From: Bacteroidota bacterium
Lineage (GTDB): Bacteria > Bacteroidota > Bacteroidia > J057 > JAJTIE01
DNA length: 64,000 nucleotides
Reading direction: 5' to 3'
Assembly: GCA_021300195.1 (NCBI GenBank)
Contig: JAJTIE010000005.1
Location: forward strand, 1 to 64,000
The notes beneath the pieces were generated by a model. The model saw only the letters and a list, made by a program, of their open reading frames with translations, ran no database searches and was not told the DNA's origin. Positions 8,613-17,062 of the stretch are shown here, piece by piece. The position numbers and the translations under genes were made by a program. Position 1 is the first letter of the stretch; each line of letters opens with the position of its first letter.

Positions 8613-9572
8613 ATGCTAAAAAAGCTCATGCTCGCTTGCTTTTGCATCGGTGTGCCCTCCGTATACGCACAGCAAGACCCGCAGCTTACCATGTACATGT
8701 TCAACCACCAGATCTTCAACCCTGGTGTGAATGGATATTTGGACGCACTTAATATAACGGGCGCTTTCCGCTCTCAGTGGGTCGGCATAGATGGCCAGCC
8801 CAACACCTTTACGCTTACGGCCAACACCCCACTGCCATTGCTGCGCGGCGGCGTTGGTGGTAGCCTGCTTTACGATCAAATCGGGCCATTTAATACCATA
8901 AAGTTTAACGGCAGTTATGCCTTCAAGCTGGAGCTGGATCCTTCCACCCGAACAAACCTACAGATAGGCGTTGCACCGGGTCTAATCAGCACCTCACTAG
9001 ATGTGGCAAATCTGCGCGCTGCAGACCCCAATGACCCTATTCTACAGGCAGGCAGCGGATCGGTTACTACCTTCAACCTCGGGGCTGGTATCTTCCTCTA
9101 TCGTCAGCGCGAAAACAACGTGCCTGAGAAATTCTTTGTAGGTGCCAGCGTGGATAACATTACCGAGCCAAGCCTGCAGTACAACGATGCCGCCACCGAA
9201 ACACAGTATACCCGCAGTATATATGGTACGGCTGGCTACCGTTTCGACCTTACCTCTAGCGTCTACCTCGTCCCGAGCGCGCTAGTACGCCTGGCGGGGC
9301 CCAACTTCAATACCGACATCAACGCAAATGTGCATATACGCCCGATGGTATTTGGCGCGGGCTACCGCGTCAACGCAGGCGATATCCTCGCCATGGTAGG
9401 TTTTAACCCGAACCAGAACCTCTTTCTTGCGTACAGCTACGACTATACCACCAGCGCCCTCGGCAATTTCACCAGCGGCTCACATGAGATCCTGCTTAGC
9501 TATACCTTTCCCAAGGTATTCCGTTACTACCCACCCGAACTGGATGTACGTGATTACAAGGATTTTCGATAA
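8613..9572 (+). CDS. PorP/SprF family type IX secretion outer-membrane protein
   Basis: A 319-residue protein with signal peptide (KLMLACFCIGVPSVYAQ) followed directly by QDPQLTMYMFNHQIFNPGVNGY, the classic N-terminal stretch of PorP/SprF proteins. The rest alternates as beta strands, ending with SHEILLSYTFP and a short tail. Family members are outer-membrane barrels that attach T9SS-exported adhesins or partner with PorK/GldK. It sits 90 bp before gldK in the same direction, as often seen in Bacteroidota. Whether it serves the core machine or a specific substrate cannot be told. Confidence 0.9.
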   Translation: MLKKLMLACFCIGVPSVYAQQDPQLTMYMFNHQIFNPGVNGYLDALNITGAFRSQWVGIDGQPNTFTLTANTPLPLLRGGVGGSLLYDQIGPFNTIKFNGSYAFKLELDPSTRTNLQIGVAPGLISTSLDVANLRAADPNDPILQAGSGSVTTFNLGAGIFLYRQRENNVPEKFFVGASVDNITEPSLQYNDAATETQYTRSIYGTAGYRFDLTSSVYLVPSALVRLAGPNFNTDINANVHIRPMVFGAGYRVNAGDILAMVGFNPNQNLFLAYSYDYTTSALGNFTSGSHEILLSYTFPKVFRYYPPELDVRDYKDFR

Positions 9573-9662
9573 ACTATCAGACTATTCACAATTTTTTTAT
9601 ACCTAGCCGCTGTCTTTTTCTTATTATTGAGCTCGTTTTCAACCTACCAAGGAATTACTAAC

Positions 9663-10865
9663 ATGAGGAGAATAGTGTTCTTATTCGCTCTCGGCCTGGC
9701 CCTCTTTGCTACTGGCTGCGATCTTTTCAAACAACAAGAGGGTAAAAATGGAGAACTTACCGGTGCCATCAACCGTCCAGGCTGGGATAATCCCGTTCCC
9801 TACGGCATGGTCAGTGTCCCGGCCGGAAGCTTCCACATGGGTCAGAATGACCAGGATGTGAACTTTTCACAGATTGCACAGAACCGCCAGGTTACGGTTA
9901 GTGCCTTCTATATGGATGAGACCGAGATCACCAACAATGAGTACCGTCAGTTTACAAACTATGTAATGGGCAGTGCTGCAGGTAGCGCCAATACAGCCAC
10001 TACAGTGCTGAATTACAATAGTACCCCCATTGACTCCATCATCCGCTTCATGACGGCTCAGTTCGAGGTGCACAAGAACAAAATCCGCAAGAAGGATGCC
10101 AAGCGCGGCCTTTTTTATGTAGATTTCAATCGGGATCGTCCGGTGCCGGGGGACACGTCTTTTGTACAGGAGGATCTTGCCTACATGATTTATCCGGACA
10201 CACTGGTGTGGGAGCGCGACTTTAGCTACAGCTACAATGAGCCCATGACCGAAAACTACTGGACGCATCCTGCCTTTGATAACTACCCCGTGGTGGGCGT
10301 AAACTGGTATGCCGCACAGGCTTTCTGCATCTGGAGAACCATCATCTACAATGAATACCGCTACGAGGCAGAGCTTGCTGCGATCCCCCGTATCCGCCTG
10401 CCAACAGAGGCTGAGTGGGAGTATGCCGCACGTGGTGGGTATGAGCACAAGCAGTATCCCTGGGCCGGACCCTACATCCGAAACTCTCGTGGATGCCTGT
10501 ATGCAAACTTTAAACCTGGCCGCGGCGACTATATAGCTGATAACTACGAGTACACAGCGCCTGCAGACCGCTATTGGCCTAACGACTACGGGCTCTACCA
10601 AATGAGTGGTAATGTGGCAGAGTGGTGCGAGGATGATTTCGCCGAGTCGGGCTACTCCTACGCGCATGACTTGAACCCCCTCTTCAAGAACCCCACCGAT
10701 ACCCGCCGCATAAAGGTGATACGGGGTGGATCTTGGAAGGACATTGCTTATTACCTGAGCGTGGGGACCCGTACCTTCGAGTATGCCGTAAACACTAAAA
10801 GCTCTGTAGGCTTCCGCTGTGTGATGGCAGAGGTAGGGCGTAGCAGTGCCGCGGTGGCTCCATAA
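9663..10865 (+). CDS. gldK: T9SS/gliding lipoprotein GldK (PorK)
   Basis: A 400-residue lipoprotein. The start at 9663 gives MRRIVFLFALGLALFATGC, a signal peptide with a lipobox and Cys19; an alternative start 12 codons upstream would spoil it. After a short linker comes a formylglycine-generating-enzyme-like (SUMF) fold: VSVPAGSFHMGQ, FYMDETEITNNEYRQF, RLPTEAEWEYAARGG, MSGNVAEWCEDDF, VIRGGSW and VGFRCV. GldK/PorK forms, with GldN/PorN, the large periplasmic ring under the outer membrane in the T9SS. First of the gldK-L-M-N-N block. Confidence 0.95.
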   Translation: MRRIVFLFALGLALFATGCDLFKQQEGKNGELTGAINRPGWDNPVPYGMVSVPAGSFHMGQNDQDVNFSQIAQNRQVTVSAFYMDETEITNNEYRQFTNYVMGSAAGSANTATTVLNYNSTPIDSIIRFMTAQFEVHKNKIRKKDAKRGLFYVDFNRDRPVPGDTSFVQEDLAYMIYPDTLVWERDFSYSYNEPMTENYWTHPAFDNYPVVGVNWYAAQAFCIWRTIIYNEYRYEAELAAIPRIRLPTEAEWEYAARGGYEHKQYPWAGPYIRNSRGCLYANFKPGRGDYIADNYEYTAPADRYWPNDYGLYQMSGNVAEWCEDDFAESGYSYAHDLNPLFKNPTDTRRIKVIRGGSWKDIAYYLSVGTRTFEYAVNTKSSVGFRCVMAEVGRSSAAVAP

Positions 10866-10975
10866 GGGAAACGCGCCCTTCTTTTGAAACTTTTAGTATA
10901 CATGGGGTTACTTCTAGTAGCCCCATTCTATAAAATAGAAAAAGTATTATCACCCTTCTTAATTTCTGATTGATC

Positions 10976-11842
10976 ATGGCTAAAAAAGGTAAATCCATCT
11001 TTGAGTCTAAAGGCTGGAAAGTAGGCATGAAGTACCTGTATGGTATTGGTGCATCTGTTGTAATTGTTGGCGCCCTCTTCAAGATCCTTCACTTGCCTGG
11101 TGCAAACGAGATGTTGATCGTAGGTCTGGGTACAGAGGCGGTTATCTTCTTCTTCTCTGCCTTTGAGCCCCTGCCTGCCGAGGAAGAACACTACGACTGG
11201 GCCAAGGTATTTCCCCAGCTGAAGGTAGAAGACGATGATCTGGACGAGTTTGATCTCGACGAGCTGGGAACAGGCGGAGCCGTACTGGGCAGCGGTGGTG
11301 GTCTGCCAGGCCTGAGTATCGACCAAAAGACCGTGGAGAGCATGCAAAATACCATGACTCCAGAGCTGTTTGATTCGCTTAATGAGTCAGTAAAAGCACT
11401 GAAGAACAACGTGGAGAATCTTGCTGATATCTCTGATGCAACGGTTGCTACCAACGAGTTTAGCCAGAAGGTTCGTGCTGCTTCCTCTAAGATGGACCAG
11501 CTAAGTGCCGGGTATAGCGTTACCGTAGATGCAATGAATGCCATGGGCAATTCAGTAAATGATGTAAAGCAGTACCAGGAGCAGATACAGGGTGCGGCCA
11601 GAAACTTGAGCAGCCTGAATGCCGTGTATGAGCTGGAGCTTCAGGATGCACAGAAGCACTTGAATTCCATAAACAAGTTTTATGGATCAATAGCAGGAGT
11701 TATGCAGAACCTGCTGGACACCTCGAATGACACCAATCAATTACGCCAAGAAGTGTCTAACCTGGCCCAGAACATGCATAGCCTCAACAACATCTACGGT
11801 AGTATGCTGACTGCTATGGCCAGTGCGTCTGCCCGTCAATAG
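10976..11842 (+). CDS. gldL: T9SS motor protein GldL (PorL)
   Basis: A 288-residue inner-membrane protein. Two helices (about residues 18-37 and 45-63) are separated by KILHLPGANEM. The second helix holds Glu54 in GLGTEAVIFF, the likely counterpart of the proton-carrying glutamate known in characterised GldL proteins. A cytoplasmic tail follows, with acidic and coiled-coil segments (residues about 120-288). Five GldL surround two GldM to form the rotary motor powered by the proton gradient. Start 10976 (MAKKGKS) is chosen over an ATG two codons upstream. Gap to gldM is 44 bp. Confidence 0.95.
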   Translation: MAKKGKSIFESKGWKVGMKYLYGIGASVVIVGALFKILHLPGANEMLIVGLGTEAVIFFFSAFEPLPAEEEHYDWAKVFPQLKVEDDDLDEFDLDELGTGGAVLGSGGGLPGLSIDQKTVESMQNTMTPELFDSLNESVKALKNNVENLADISDATVATNEFSQKVRAASSKMDQLSAGYSVTVDAMNAMGNSVNDVKQYQEQIQGAARNLSSLNAVYELELQDAQKHLNSINKFYGSIAGVMQNLLDTSNDTNQLRQEVSNLAQNMHSLNNIYGSMLTAMASASARQ

Positions 11843-11886
11843 CACCCGGTGCCAATATCCAACCTTGAACTCTAACCCCCAAGAAA

Positions 11887-13578
11887 ATGGCAGGCGGTAA
11901 AGTATCCCCCAGGCAGAAGATGATCAACATGATGTACCTCGTGTTGACTGCCCTTCTGGCCCTGAACGTAAGTAAAGAAGTCCTCCTTAGCTTTCAGGTT
12001 ATCGGGGATTCCCTCAGTCGTTCAGCAAGTGAGCTGAATAAAAAGAACGACAAGGAGGGATCTCTGATCATGGAGCAGGTAGACAAGGAAGTGGCTTCCG
12101 GCAAGAAGCGACTCGCCTGGATAAAAGGTGCTGTGCAAGAAGTACTGGATAAGAGCGATGCCATCATCGTAGTTATCGAGGGCCATGTTACAAAAATGTA
12201 TTCTGACGAGGTGGCCGGTACGGAGCCGGAAACTGGTGCCATTGCCAAGATGGATGAGGTTGAAACCAACTACAATTATTGGATGATCGGCAAGGGTGGT
12301 TTGGATACAGATAATAACGGTCGTGGATCAGGCGAAGCGCTCAAGCTGCGCAAGCAGCTGGAGGACTATGTGCTTTTTGCCAACAAACTGGGTGCGCGAT
12401 TTGAGCCCGGAGATGATGATGAAAACTGGAAGCGCTATCAGAAAGAAGGGATGCGTTTTCTGCCCATCGCTCCGGATCCGAAGGACATGCCGAATATCAA
12501 GAAAAATTCGGATGCCTATAGCCAGAAGTGGGAGTACTACATCTTCCACAATAGTCCTGCCATTGCCAACGTAGCCATTCTACAAAAGCTGAAGAATGAT
12601 GTACGTCACATTGAGACCGAGCTACTGGAGATGTCAAAGATCGCCCTTAGCGAGATCCCCTTCAAGATTGACAGCTTGGTGGTAGTGGCGGCACCTTCTG
12701 CTAATATTGTGCCCGCAGGCATCCCCTTCACGGCAGATCTCTATGTAACTACCAGTTCCAGTGGCCCCGGTGCCAAGCCCAGGTTTGGCGGTAGCGGAAA
12801 GATAAACCTGAAGGATGGTGGCAACTCGGCTACGCTTGAGATTGCTACTACTAACCTGAAGGCAGGTAGGCAGACCTACACCTATACGGCCCAGGTGCTT
12901 AAGTCTGGCGAGCCCAAAACACTGAGTGGTAAGGGCGAGTTTGAGGTAGTTACCCCGGGTGTAAAGGTACAGTCTGGCCAGGTGAACAAGCTGTACTACG
13001 AATGCTACAACCTGCTGGAGGTAACATCTCCGCTCCTGCGTGAATTTTACAATCCCAAGTTCACCGCAACAGGCGGAGAGGCCATACAGAGCACCAGCAA
13101 GAAAGACGAGGTACTGCTGGTACCCAGCTCGGGCAAGATGGTTCTGCGCGTGTTTAACAACTTCAATGGGCAGACCATGAAGCTGGATGAAATTACTTAT
13201 GGGGTTACCAAACCCCCACGGCCAGGTATTGGCATCAAGGTGGGCGGGCAGATATACCAGGGCACGCCTGTTCCCAAGGCTTTGGCTACTTTTCAGCTGG
13301 TACCCAACGGAGATTTTGCCCGTACGAACCCCAAGGATGCCAACTACTTCTTTGAGGGCTATGAGGTGCTCGTTCGCAAGGGCCTAACCGGACCCAAAAC
13401 AGTAGACAGAGGGGGCGGTACGGCCGTTGCGGTTATTGACCTGGCTTCCATACCCGCAGATCGGGGCGAGTCCGTTACGGTTCGTTTTACAGGTGTGAAG
13501 CGGAAGAATTTTCAGGGCAAGATCCTGGACGAGACTTTTATCCCGAGTGAGCTGGTAACGGTGTTTACCATCAAATAA
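11887..13578 (+). CDS. gldM: T9SS motor protein GldM (PorM)
   Basis: A 563-residue protein beginning MAGGKVSPRQKMINMMYLVLTALLALNVSKEVL, shown here only to mark the short cytoplasmic N-terminus and the single membrane helix (about residues 12-32). A long helical stretch and then beta-rich periplasmic domains follow, ending ELVTVFTIK. This matches the family length of about 510-560. GldM spans the periplasm and transmits motor torque from GldL to the GldK-GldN ring. The next gene starts four bases after its stop, so tight co-translation is likely. Confidence 0.95.
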   Translation: MAGGKVSPRQKMINMMYLVLTALLALNVSKEVLLSFQVIGDSLSRSASELNKKNDKEGSLIMEQVDKEVASGKKRLAWIKGAVQEVLDKSDAIIVVIEGHVTKMYSDEVAGTEPETGAIAKMDEVETNYNYWMIGKGGLDTDNNGRGSGEALKLRKQLEDYVLFANKLGARFEPGDDDENWKRYQKEGMRFLPIAPDPKDMPNIKKNSDAYSQKWEYYIFHNSPAIANVAILQKLKNDVRHIETELLEMSKIALSEIPFKIDSLVVVAAPSANIVPAGIPFTADLYVTTSSSGPGAKPRFGGSGKINLKDGGNSATLEIATTNLKAGRQTYTYTAQVLKSGEPKTLSGKGEFEVVTPGVKVQSGQVNKLYYECYNLLEVTSPLLREFYNPKFTATGGEAIQSTSKKDEVLLVPSSGKMVLRVFNNFNGQTMKLDEITYGVTKPPRPGIGIKVGGQIYQGTPVPKALATFQLVPNGDFARTNPKDANYFFEGYEVLVRKGLTGPKTVDRGGGTAVAVIDLASIPADRGESVTVRFTGVKRKNFQGKILDETFIPSELVTVFTIK

Positions 13579-13582
13579 TTTC

Positions 13583-14503
13583 TTGACCTTTCTCAGGTTC
13601 AGGAACCTGCTGGTGGCGGTTAGTTCGTTTTTCGGGCTAACCGCTACTGCGCAGTATAACCCTGCCTCACTTTCGCCTATCCGGGCTGTAGATGTTTATT
13701 TTCAGCGTCGCGTCCTCCTGCGGATCGACCTGAAGGAAAAGCTCAACTCACCACTTGCCGCTGGTCTGTCAGCTTCGACCTATGTCCCAGCGGAGGTTCC
13801 ATACCGATACCAGCAGGGCCTGGTAGCAGGTTTGCTGCACGCGTATGCTCAGCTCCGGATTGTTGGCTATCAGCCAGATACGCTCAATCAATTGCTCCCA
13901 TACACCGATTTTTTGGCGGGCATGAAGGGGCGGTTGGACCTGGCGATACTGGGGAGTGAGCAGGACTTGTCCGATTTTGACGAAGACGATTCCGGGATGG
14001 GCGCCGATGCGGATTCTTTTTTAGAGGATCCATTTCAGCTTTACCAGGATACGAGCCTGGCTGATGCCGAGAACCGCGCGCAGCCGGAGTTGGGTGGTGC
14101 GCGTCCACAGGGCGGGCACCCCGTTGACTATTTGGCGAAGATATTGCCTGGCTTGTGCTATGTAGTCGAATTCATCGAGGATCAGTTGTTTAATGACGGC
14201 TGTAGCTGCTGGCAGCACCGTATCCGGTACGTCCGCCTCCTGCATGTATCATCCATTCCGGGCCTGGATGTCCGGGCGGTTGTGGCCTTCCGCTTTGACG
14301 ATATTCGGCATGTGCTTGCCAATATGTATGTGCCGGAGGCCGGGAACGATGCCAGCCGAGCCAGTATGCTGGACGTGCTGGATCAACGGCGTTTTTCTGC
14401 TACGATCCTGAACCTCTCTGGTGAGCCGGTGTATACCCTGGAGCAGGCCGAGCGGCGAAGACGACAGTTGCTTGACTATGAACAGGCACTTTGGAGTTTT
14501 TAA
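13583..14503 (+). CDS. gldN: GldN/PorN family protein, first of two tandem copies
   Basis: A 306-residue protein with a signal peptide (LRFRNLLVAVSSFFGLTATAQ) and the GldN body: RRVLLRIDLKEKLNSPL, YQPDTLNQLL, then C-terminal VVAFRFDDIRHVLANMYV, ILNLSGEP and RRRRQLLDYEQALWSF. All of these have clear equivalents in the next gene. It starts with TTG at 13583, four bases after gldM stops; a GTG ten codons on would shorten the signal peptide badly. It lacks the Gly/Asp/Phe-rich insert of the second copy and carries an acidic DFDEDDSGMGADAD stretch instead. Paralogous gldN/gldO pairs are known in Flavobacterium. Which copy is the main ring subunit is unknown. Confidence 0.88.
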   Translation: MTFLRFRNLLVAVSSFFGLTATAQYNPASLSPIRAVDVYFQRRVLLRIDLKEKLNSPLAAGLSASTYVPAEVPYRYQQGLVAGLLHAYAQLRIVGYQPDTLNQLLPYTDFLAGMKGRLDLAILGSEQDLSDFDEDDSGMGADADSFLEDPFQLYQDTSLADAENRAQPELGGARPQGGHPVDYLAKILPGLCYVVEFIEDQLFNDGCSCWQHRIRYVRLLHVSSIPGLDVRAVVAFRFDDIRHVLANMYVPEAGNDASRASMLDVLDQRRFSATILNLSGEPVYTLEQAERRRRQLLDYEQALWSF

Positions 14504-14565
14504 TTCGGACATAGCTTGCATTACATTAAATTTTTCCCTTGTTTTAACCCAAATTCGCTAAAAAC

Positions 14566-15585
14566 ATGAAAAAGGCATTTGTTGCAATCCTGCTGCTCTT
14601 TGCAGGGAGCGTTGTGGCGCAGAGTTGGTCTCACATCCCTGTGGTAGATCGCCCGAGGGAGGAAGACCACATGTGGCGGAAGCGTGTGCTCATGCGCGTT
14701 GACCTGAAGTCTAAGCTGAATGAGCCACTACAGTCTGTTGCTTTTCAGAACGATGTGAGCGTGTATAATCAGAGTACCGATGGCTATTATCGAAATACGA
14801 AGGGGATGATGTTGGCAATCCTCAATGCTTATCTCAATAGCAAGGGCACGGCCGAGGCATTTGCTGCTTACAATCCGGATACGCTGGATCGCGAGATCAG
14901 CATGGACCAGGTGAAGAAGATGTTGAAGGAGCGTTCCAACGAATACTACAAGGAGATAGCAGCCAAGGCGCTGGTGGAGGAGAGCGGTAAGATTGAAGAA
15001 GGGGATAGCGGTAGCGCAGAGGAAGGTGGCGGAGACGACTTTGGTGGTTTTGGTGATTTTGGCGACTTCGGCGGGGATGACTTCGGCGGAGATCTATCCG
15101 GCTTTGGTACAGGCGACGACCTGAGCAGCGATGCCGGTACGGCTGATGTGGCTGGTACAGATGCAGGCTCAGCGTCGGCTGCCTCTGATGGCGCATTTAA
15201 GCAGGCCTATCTGGAGTCGAAGGGTGAGACCTATTATCCTATCTTTGAGATTGTAGAAGACCGGATCTTTGATCGCAGCAAGTCCAGCATGTACTACGAC
15301 AAGCTGTACATCCGTATCTTTCACGTGCAGCCACAGTCTACGGGTACAGAGATGCGCCCAGTGTGTGCCTTTCGGTTTAGCGATGTGAAAAACATATTGG
15401 CCAATTGCATGTGGAAGAATCCGAACAACGATGCGGAGGCTCGCAACGCACTCGAGATTCTCGATTCTCGCGAATTTGATGCCATGATTCTGAACCTGAG
15501 CGGGGAGTCTGTCTCCAGCATCCAGGTGGCTGAAAAGCGGCGCATACAGCTGGTGGAGTATGAGCACCATCTCTGGCAGTATTAA
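14566..15585 (+). CDS. gldN: T9SS periplasmic ring protein GldN (PorN), second copy
   Basis: A 339-residue protein. Signal peptide KKAFVAILLLFAGSVVAQ, then MWRKRVLMRVDLKSKLNEPL, TKGMMLAILNAYL and YNPDTLDREI. The C-terminal half has YPIFEIVEDRIFD, LYIRIFHVQ, VCAFRFSDVKNILANC, MILNLSGES and a final EYEHHLWQY. GldN binds GldK to form the outer periplasmic ring. Residues 141-209 are an unusual low-complexity insert rich in Gly, Asp, Phe, Ser and Ala, between the two conserved halves. The gene has a 62-bp spacer after the first copy and is followed by a strong terminator, so it ends the operon. Confidence 0.94.
   Translation: MKKAFVAILLLFAGSVVAQSWSHIPVVDRPREEDHMWRKRVLMRVDLKSKLNEPLQSVAFQNDVSVYNQSTDGYYRNTKGMMLAILNAYLNSKGTAEAFAAYNPDTLDREISMDQVKKMLKERSNEYYKEIAAKALVEESGKIEEGDSGSAEEGGGDDFGGFGDFGDFGGDDFGGDLSGFGTGDDLSSDAGTADVAGTDAGSASAASDGAFKQAYLESKGETYYPIFEIVEDRIFDRSKSSMYYDKLYIRIFHVQPQSTGTEMRPVCAFRFSDVKNILANCMWKNPNNDAEARNALEILDSREFDAMILNLSGESVSSIQVAEKRRIQLVEYEHHLWQY
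15040..15108 (+). repeat. FG/GD-rich repeat inside the second gldN
   Basis: This in-frame stretch codes residues 159-181 of the second GldN. It is built of overlapping short units of the kind GFGDFGDFGG and DDFGGD. It is part of a longer low-complexity insert (14986-15192) absent from the first gldN copy. Confidence 0.8.
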
Positions 15586-15605
15586 CCGTTGCCTCTTAAT
15601 TTACG

Positions 15606-15636
15606 AAAAGGGGAAGCAGCCATGCTTCCCCTTTTT
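15606..15636 (+). terminator. Strong rho-independent terminator of the gld operon
   Basis: A perfect 13-bp stem, AAAAGGGGAAGCA (15606-15618) with TGCTTCCCCTTTT (15623-15635), around the loop GCCA. The 3' arm ends in a run of five T. It lies 20 bp after the second gldN stop and before der. Confidence 0.92.
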
Positions 15637-15653
15637 AGCTTTAGCTATTAGAT

Positions 15654-16961
15654 ATGAAAGGAGTAGTTGCTATCGTAGGTAGGCCTAATGTAGGCAAGTC
15701 CACTTTGTTTAATCGCTTAATAGAGCGAAGGGACGCGATTGTGGATGACCGGTCGGGCATTACACGCGACCGAAATTTTGGGAGTTCGGAATGGACAGGT
15801 CGTGGCTTTGATGTGATCGACACGGGCGGGTATGTAAGCGACTCCGATGATGTATTCGAGACTGCCATTCGCGAGCAGGTGCTTATTGCGATGGAAGATG
15901 CCGATGTTATCCTCTTTGTGGTGGATGGAAAGGTGGGCCTGCTGCCAGACGATGAGGCCATTGCCCAGCTGCTTCGTCGAAACCCGCGCGCGCATGTGCT
16001 GCTGGTGGTAAACAAGGTAGATAACTATCAGCGTCAACTGGCGAGTAATGAATTTTATGGGCTGGGCTTTGAGGAATTGTTCCCCATATCGGCCATGTCG
16101 GGCAGCGGTACGGGCGAGCTGCTGGATAAGCTGGTGAGCCTACTGCCCCCCGCCGATCCTGAGCTGGATGCCTGGGCGGGTATTCCCCGCCTGGCAATTG
16201 TGGGGAAGCCCAATGTGGGCAAGAGCAGCATGGTAAATGCCCTGCTGGATAAAGCCAGCAACATTGTGACCCCCATAGCCGGCACCACGCGCGACAGTGT
16301 GCACACGCACTATAAGGCTTTTGGCTTCGAGTTTATCCTGATCGATACGGCGGGCCTGCGGCGTAAGGCCAAGGTTCAGGACCAAATTGAGTTTTACTCC
16401 ACCATACGTACCCTAAAGGCGATACAGGAGAGCACGGTGGTGATGGTGATGCTGGATGCTACAGAGGGTATACAGAAGCAGGATCTGCATATCATCAGCA
16501 CCGTGGCCCGCCAGCGGAAGGGGCTGATTATTGTGGTGAACAAGTGGGACATCAGCCCGGAAAAGGATACGGAGGCATACCGCAGGCATATTGAGTCTCG
16601 CATTGCCCCGCTGCGAAATGTTCCGATCATTTTTACGTCTGCTACCGAGAAGCTGCGCATCCACAAGGCTATGCAGGCGGTGCAGGAGCTGGTGAATTCC
16701 CGTAAGCGTAAGATTCCGACACACGAGCTGAACGATTACCTGCTGCCCCTGATTGAGCAGCGGCCGCCCGCGAGCCAGCGGGGCAAGCTCATCCGCATCA
16801 AGTTTGTAACACAGGCGGATGCAGGGCATCCCACCTTCGTCTTTTTTGCCAACCATCCCAAGCTGGTAAAGGAGGAGTACCGGCGCTTCCTGGAGAACCG
16901 GATTCGCGAGAAGTATGGCTTTGACGGATGGCCCGTGAGTATCCACTTCCGCGAGAAATAG
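15654..16961 (+). CDS. der: Ribosome biogenesis GTPase Der (EngA)
   Basis: A 435-residue protein with two tandem GTPase domains and a KH-like C-terminal domain. Domain 1 has GRPNVGKSTLFN (G1, residues 9-20), DTGG (G3) and NKVD (G4). Domain 2 has GKPNVGKSSMVN (near 183), DTAG and NKWD. The C-terminal domain includes RIKFVTQADAGHPTFVFFAN and ends near YGFDGWPVSI. Der binds the 50S subunit during assembly and is essential in most bacteria. Length and motifs are complete. It lies just downstream of the gld terminator and converges on the sigma-54-type regulator. Confidence 0.97.
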   Translation: MKGVVAIVGRPNVGKSTLFNRLIERRDAIVDDRSGITRDRNFGSSEWTGRGFDVIDTGGYVSDSDDVFETAIREQVLIAMEDADVILFVVDGKVGLLPDDEAIAQLLRRNPRAHVLLVVNKVDNYQRQLASNEFYGLGFEELFPISAMSGSGTGELLDKLVSLLPPADPELDAWAGIPRLAIVGKPNVGKSSMVNALLDKASNIVTPIAGTTRDSVHTHYKAFGFEFILIDTAGLRRKAKVQDQIEFYSTIRTLKAIQESTVVMVMLDATEGIQKQDLHIISTVARQRKGLIIVVNKWDISPEKDTEAYRRHIESRIAPLRNVPIIFTSATEKLRIHKAMQAVQELVNSRKRKIPTHELNDYLLPLIEQRPPASQRGKLIRIKFVTQADAGHPTFVFFANHPKLVKEEYRRFLENRIREKYGFDGWPVSIHFREK

Positions 16962-17062
16962 CCCATCATAGGCTCTCCGCACGAAGAGCTTCGGACAAGT
17001 GCTGTACCACCAGGGAAGAGATTGGGTGGATCTGGTAGGGCAGCCTGGTCAGCCGAGCTGGG

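Noticed and set aside
9867-10667. 266-codon frame antisense to gldK
   Set aside because: Fully inside a well-supported gene, no family similarity visible; a shadow frame.
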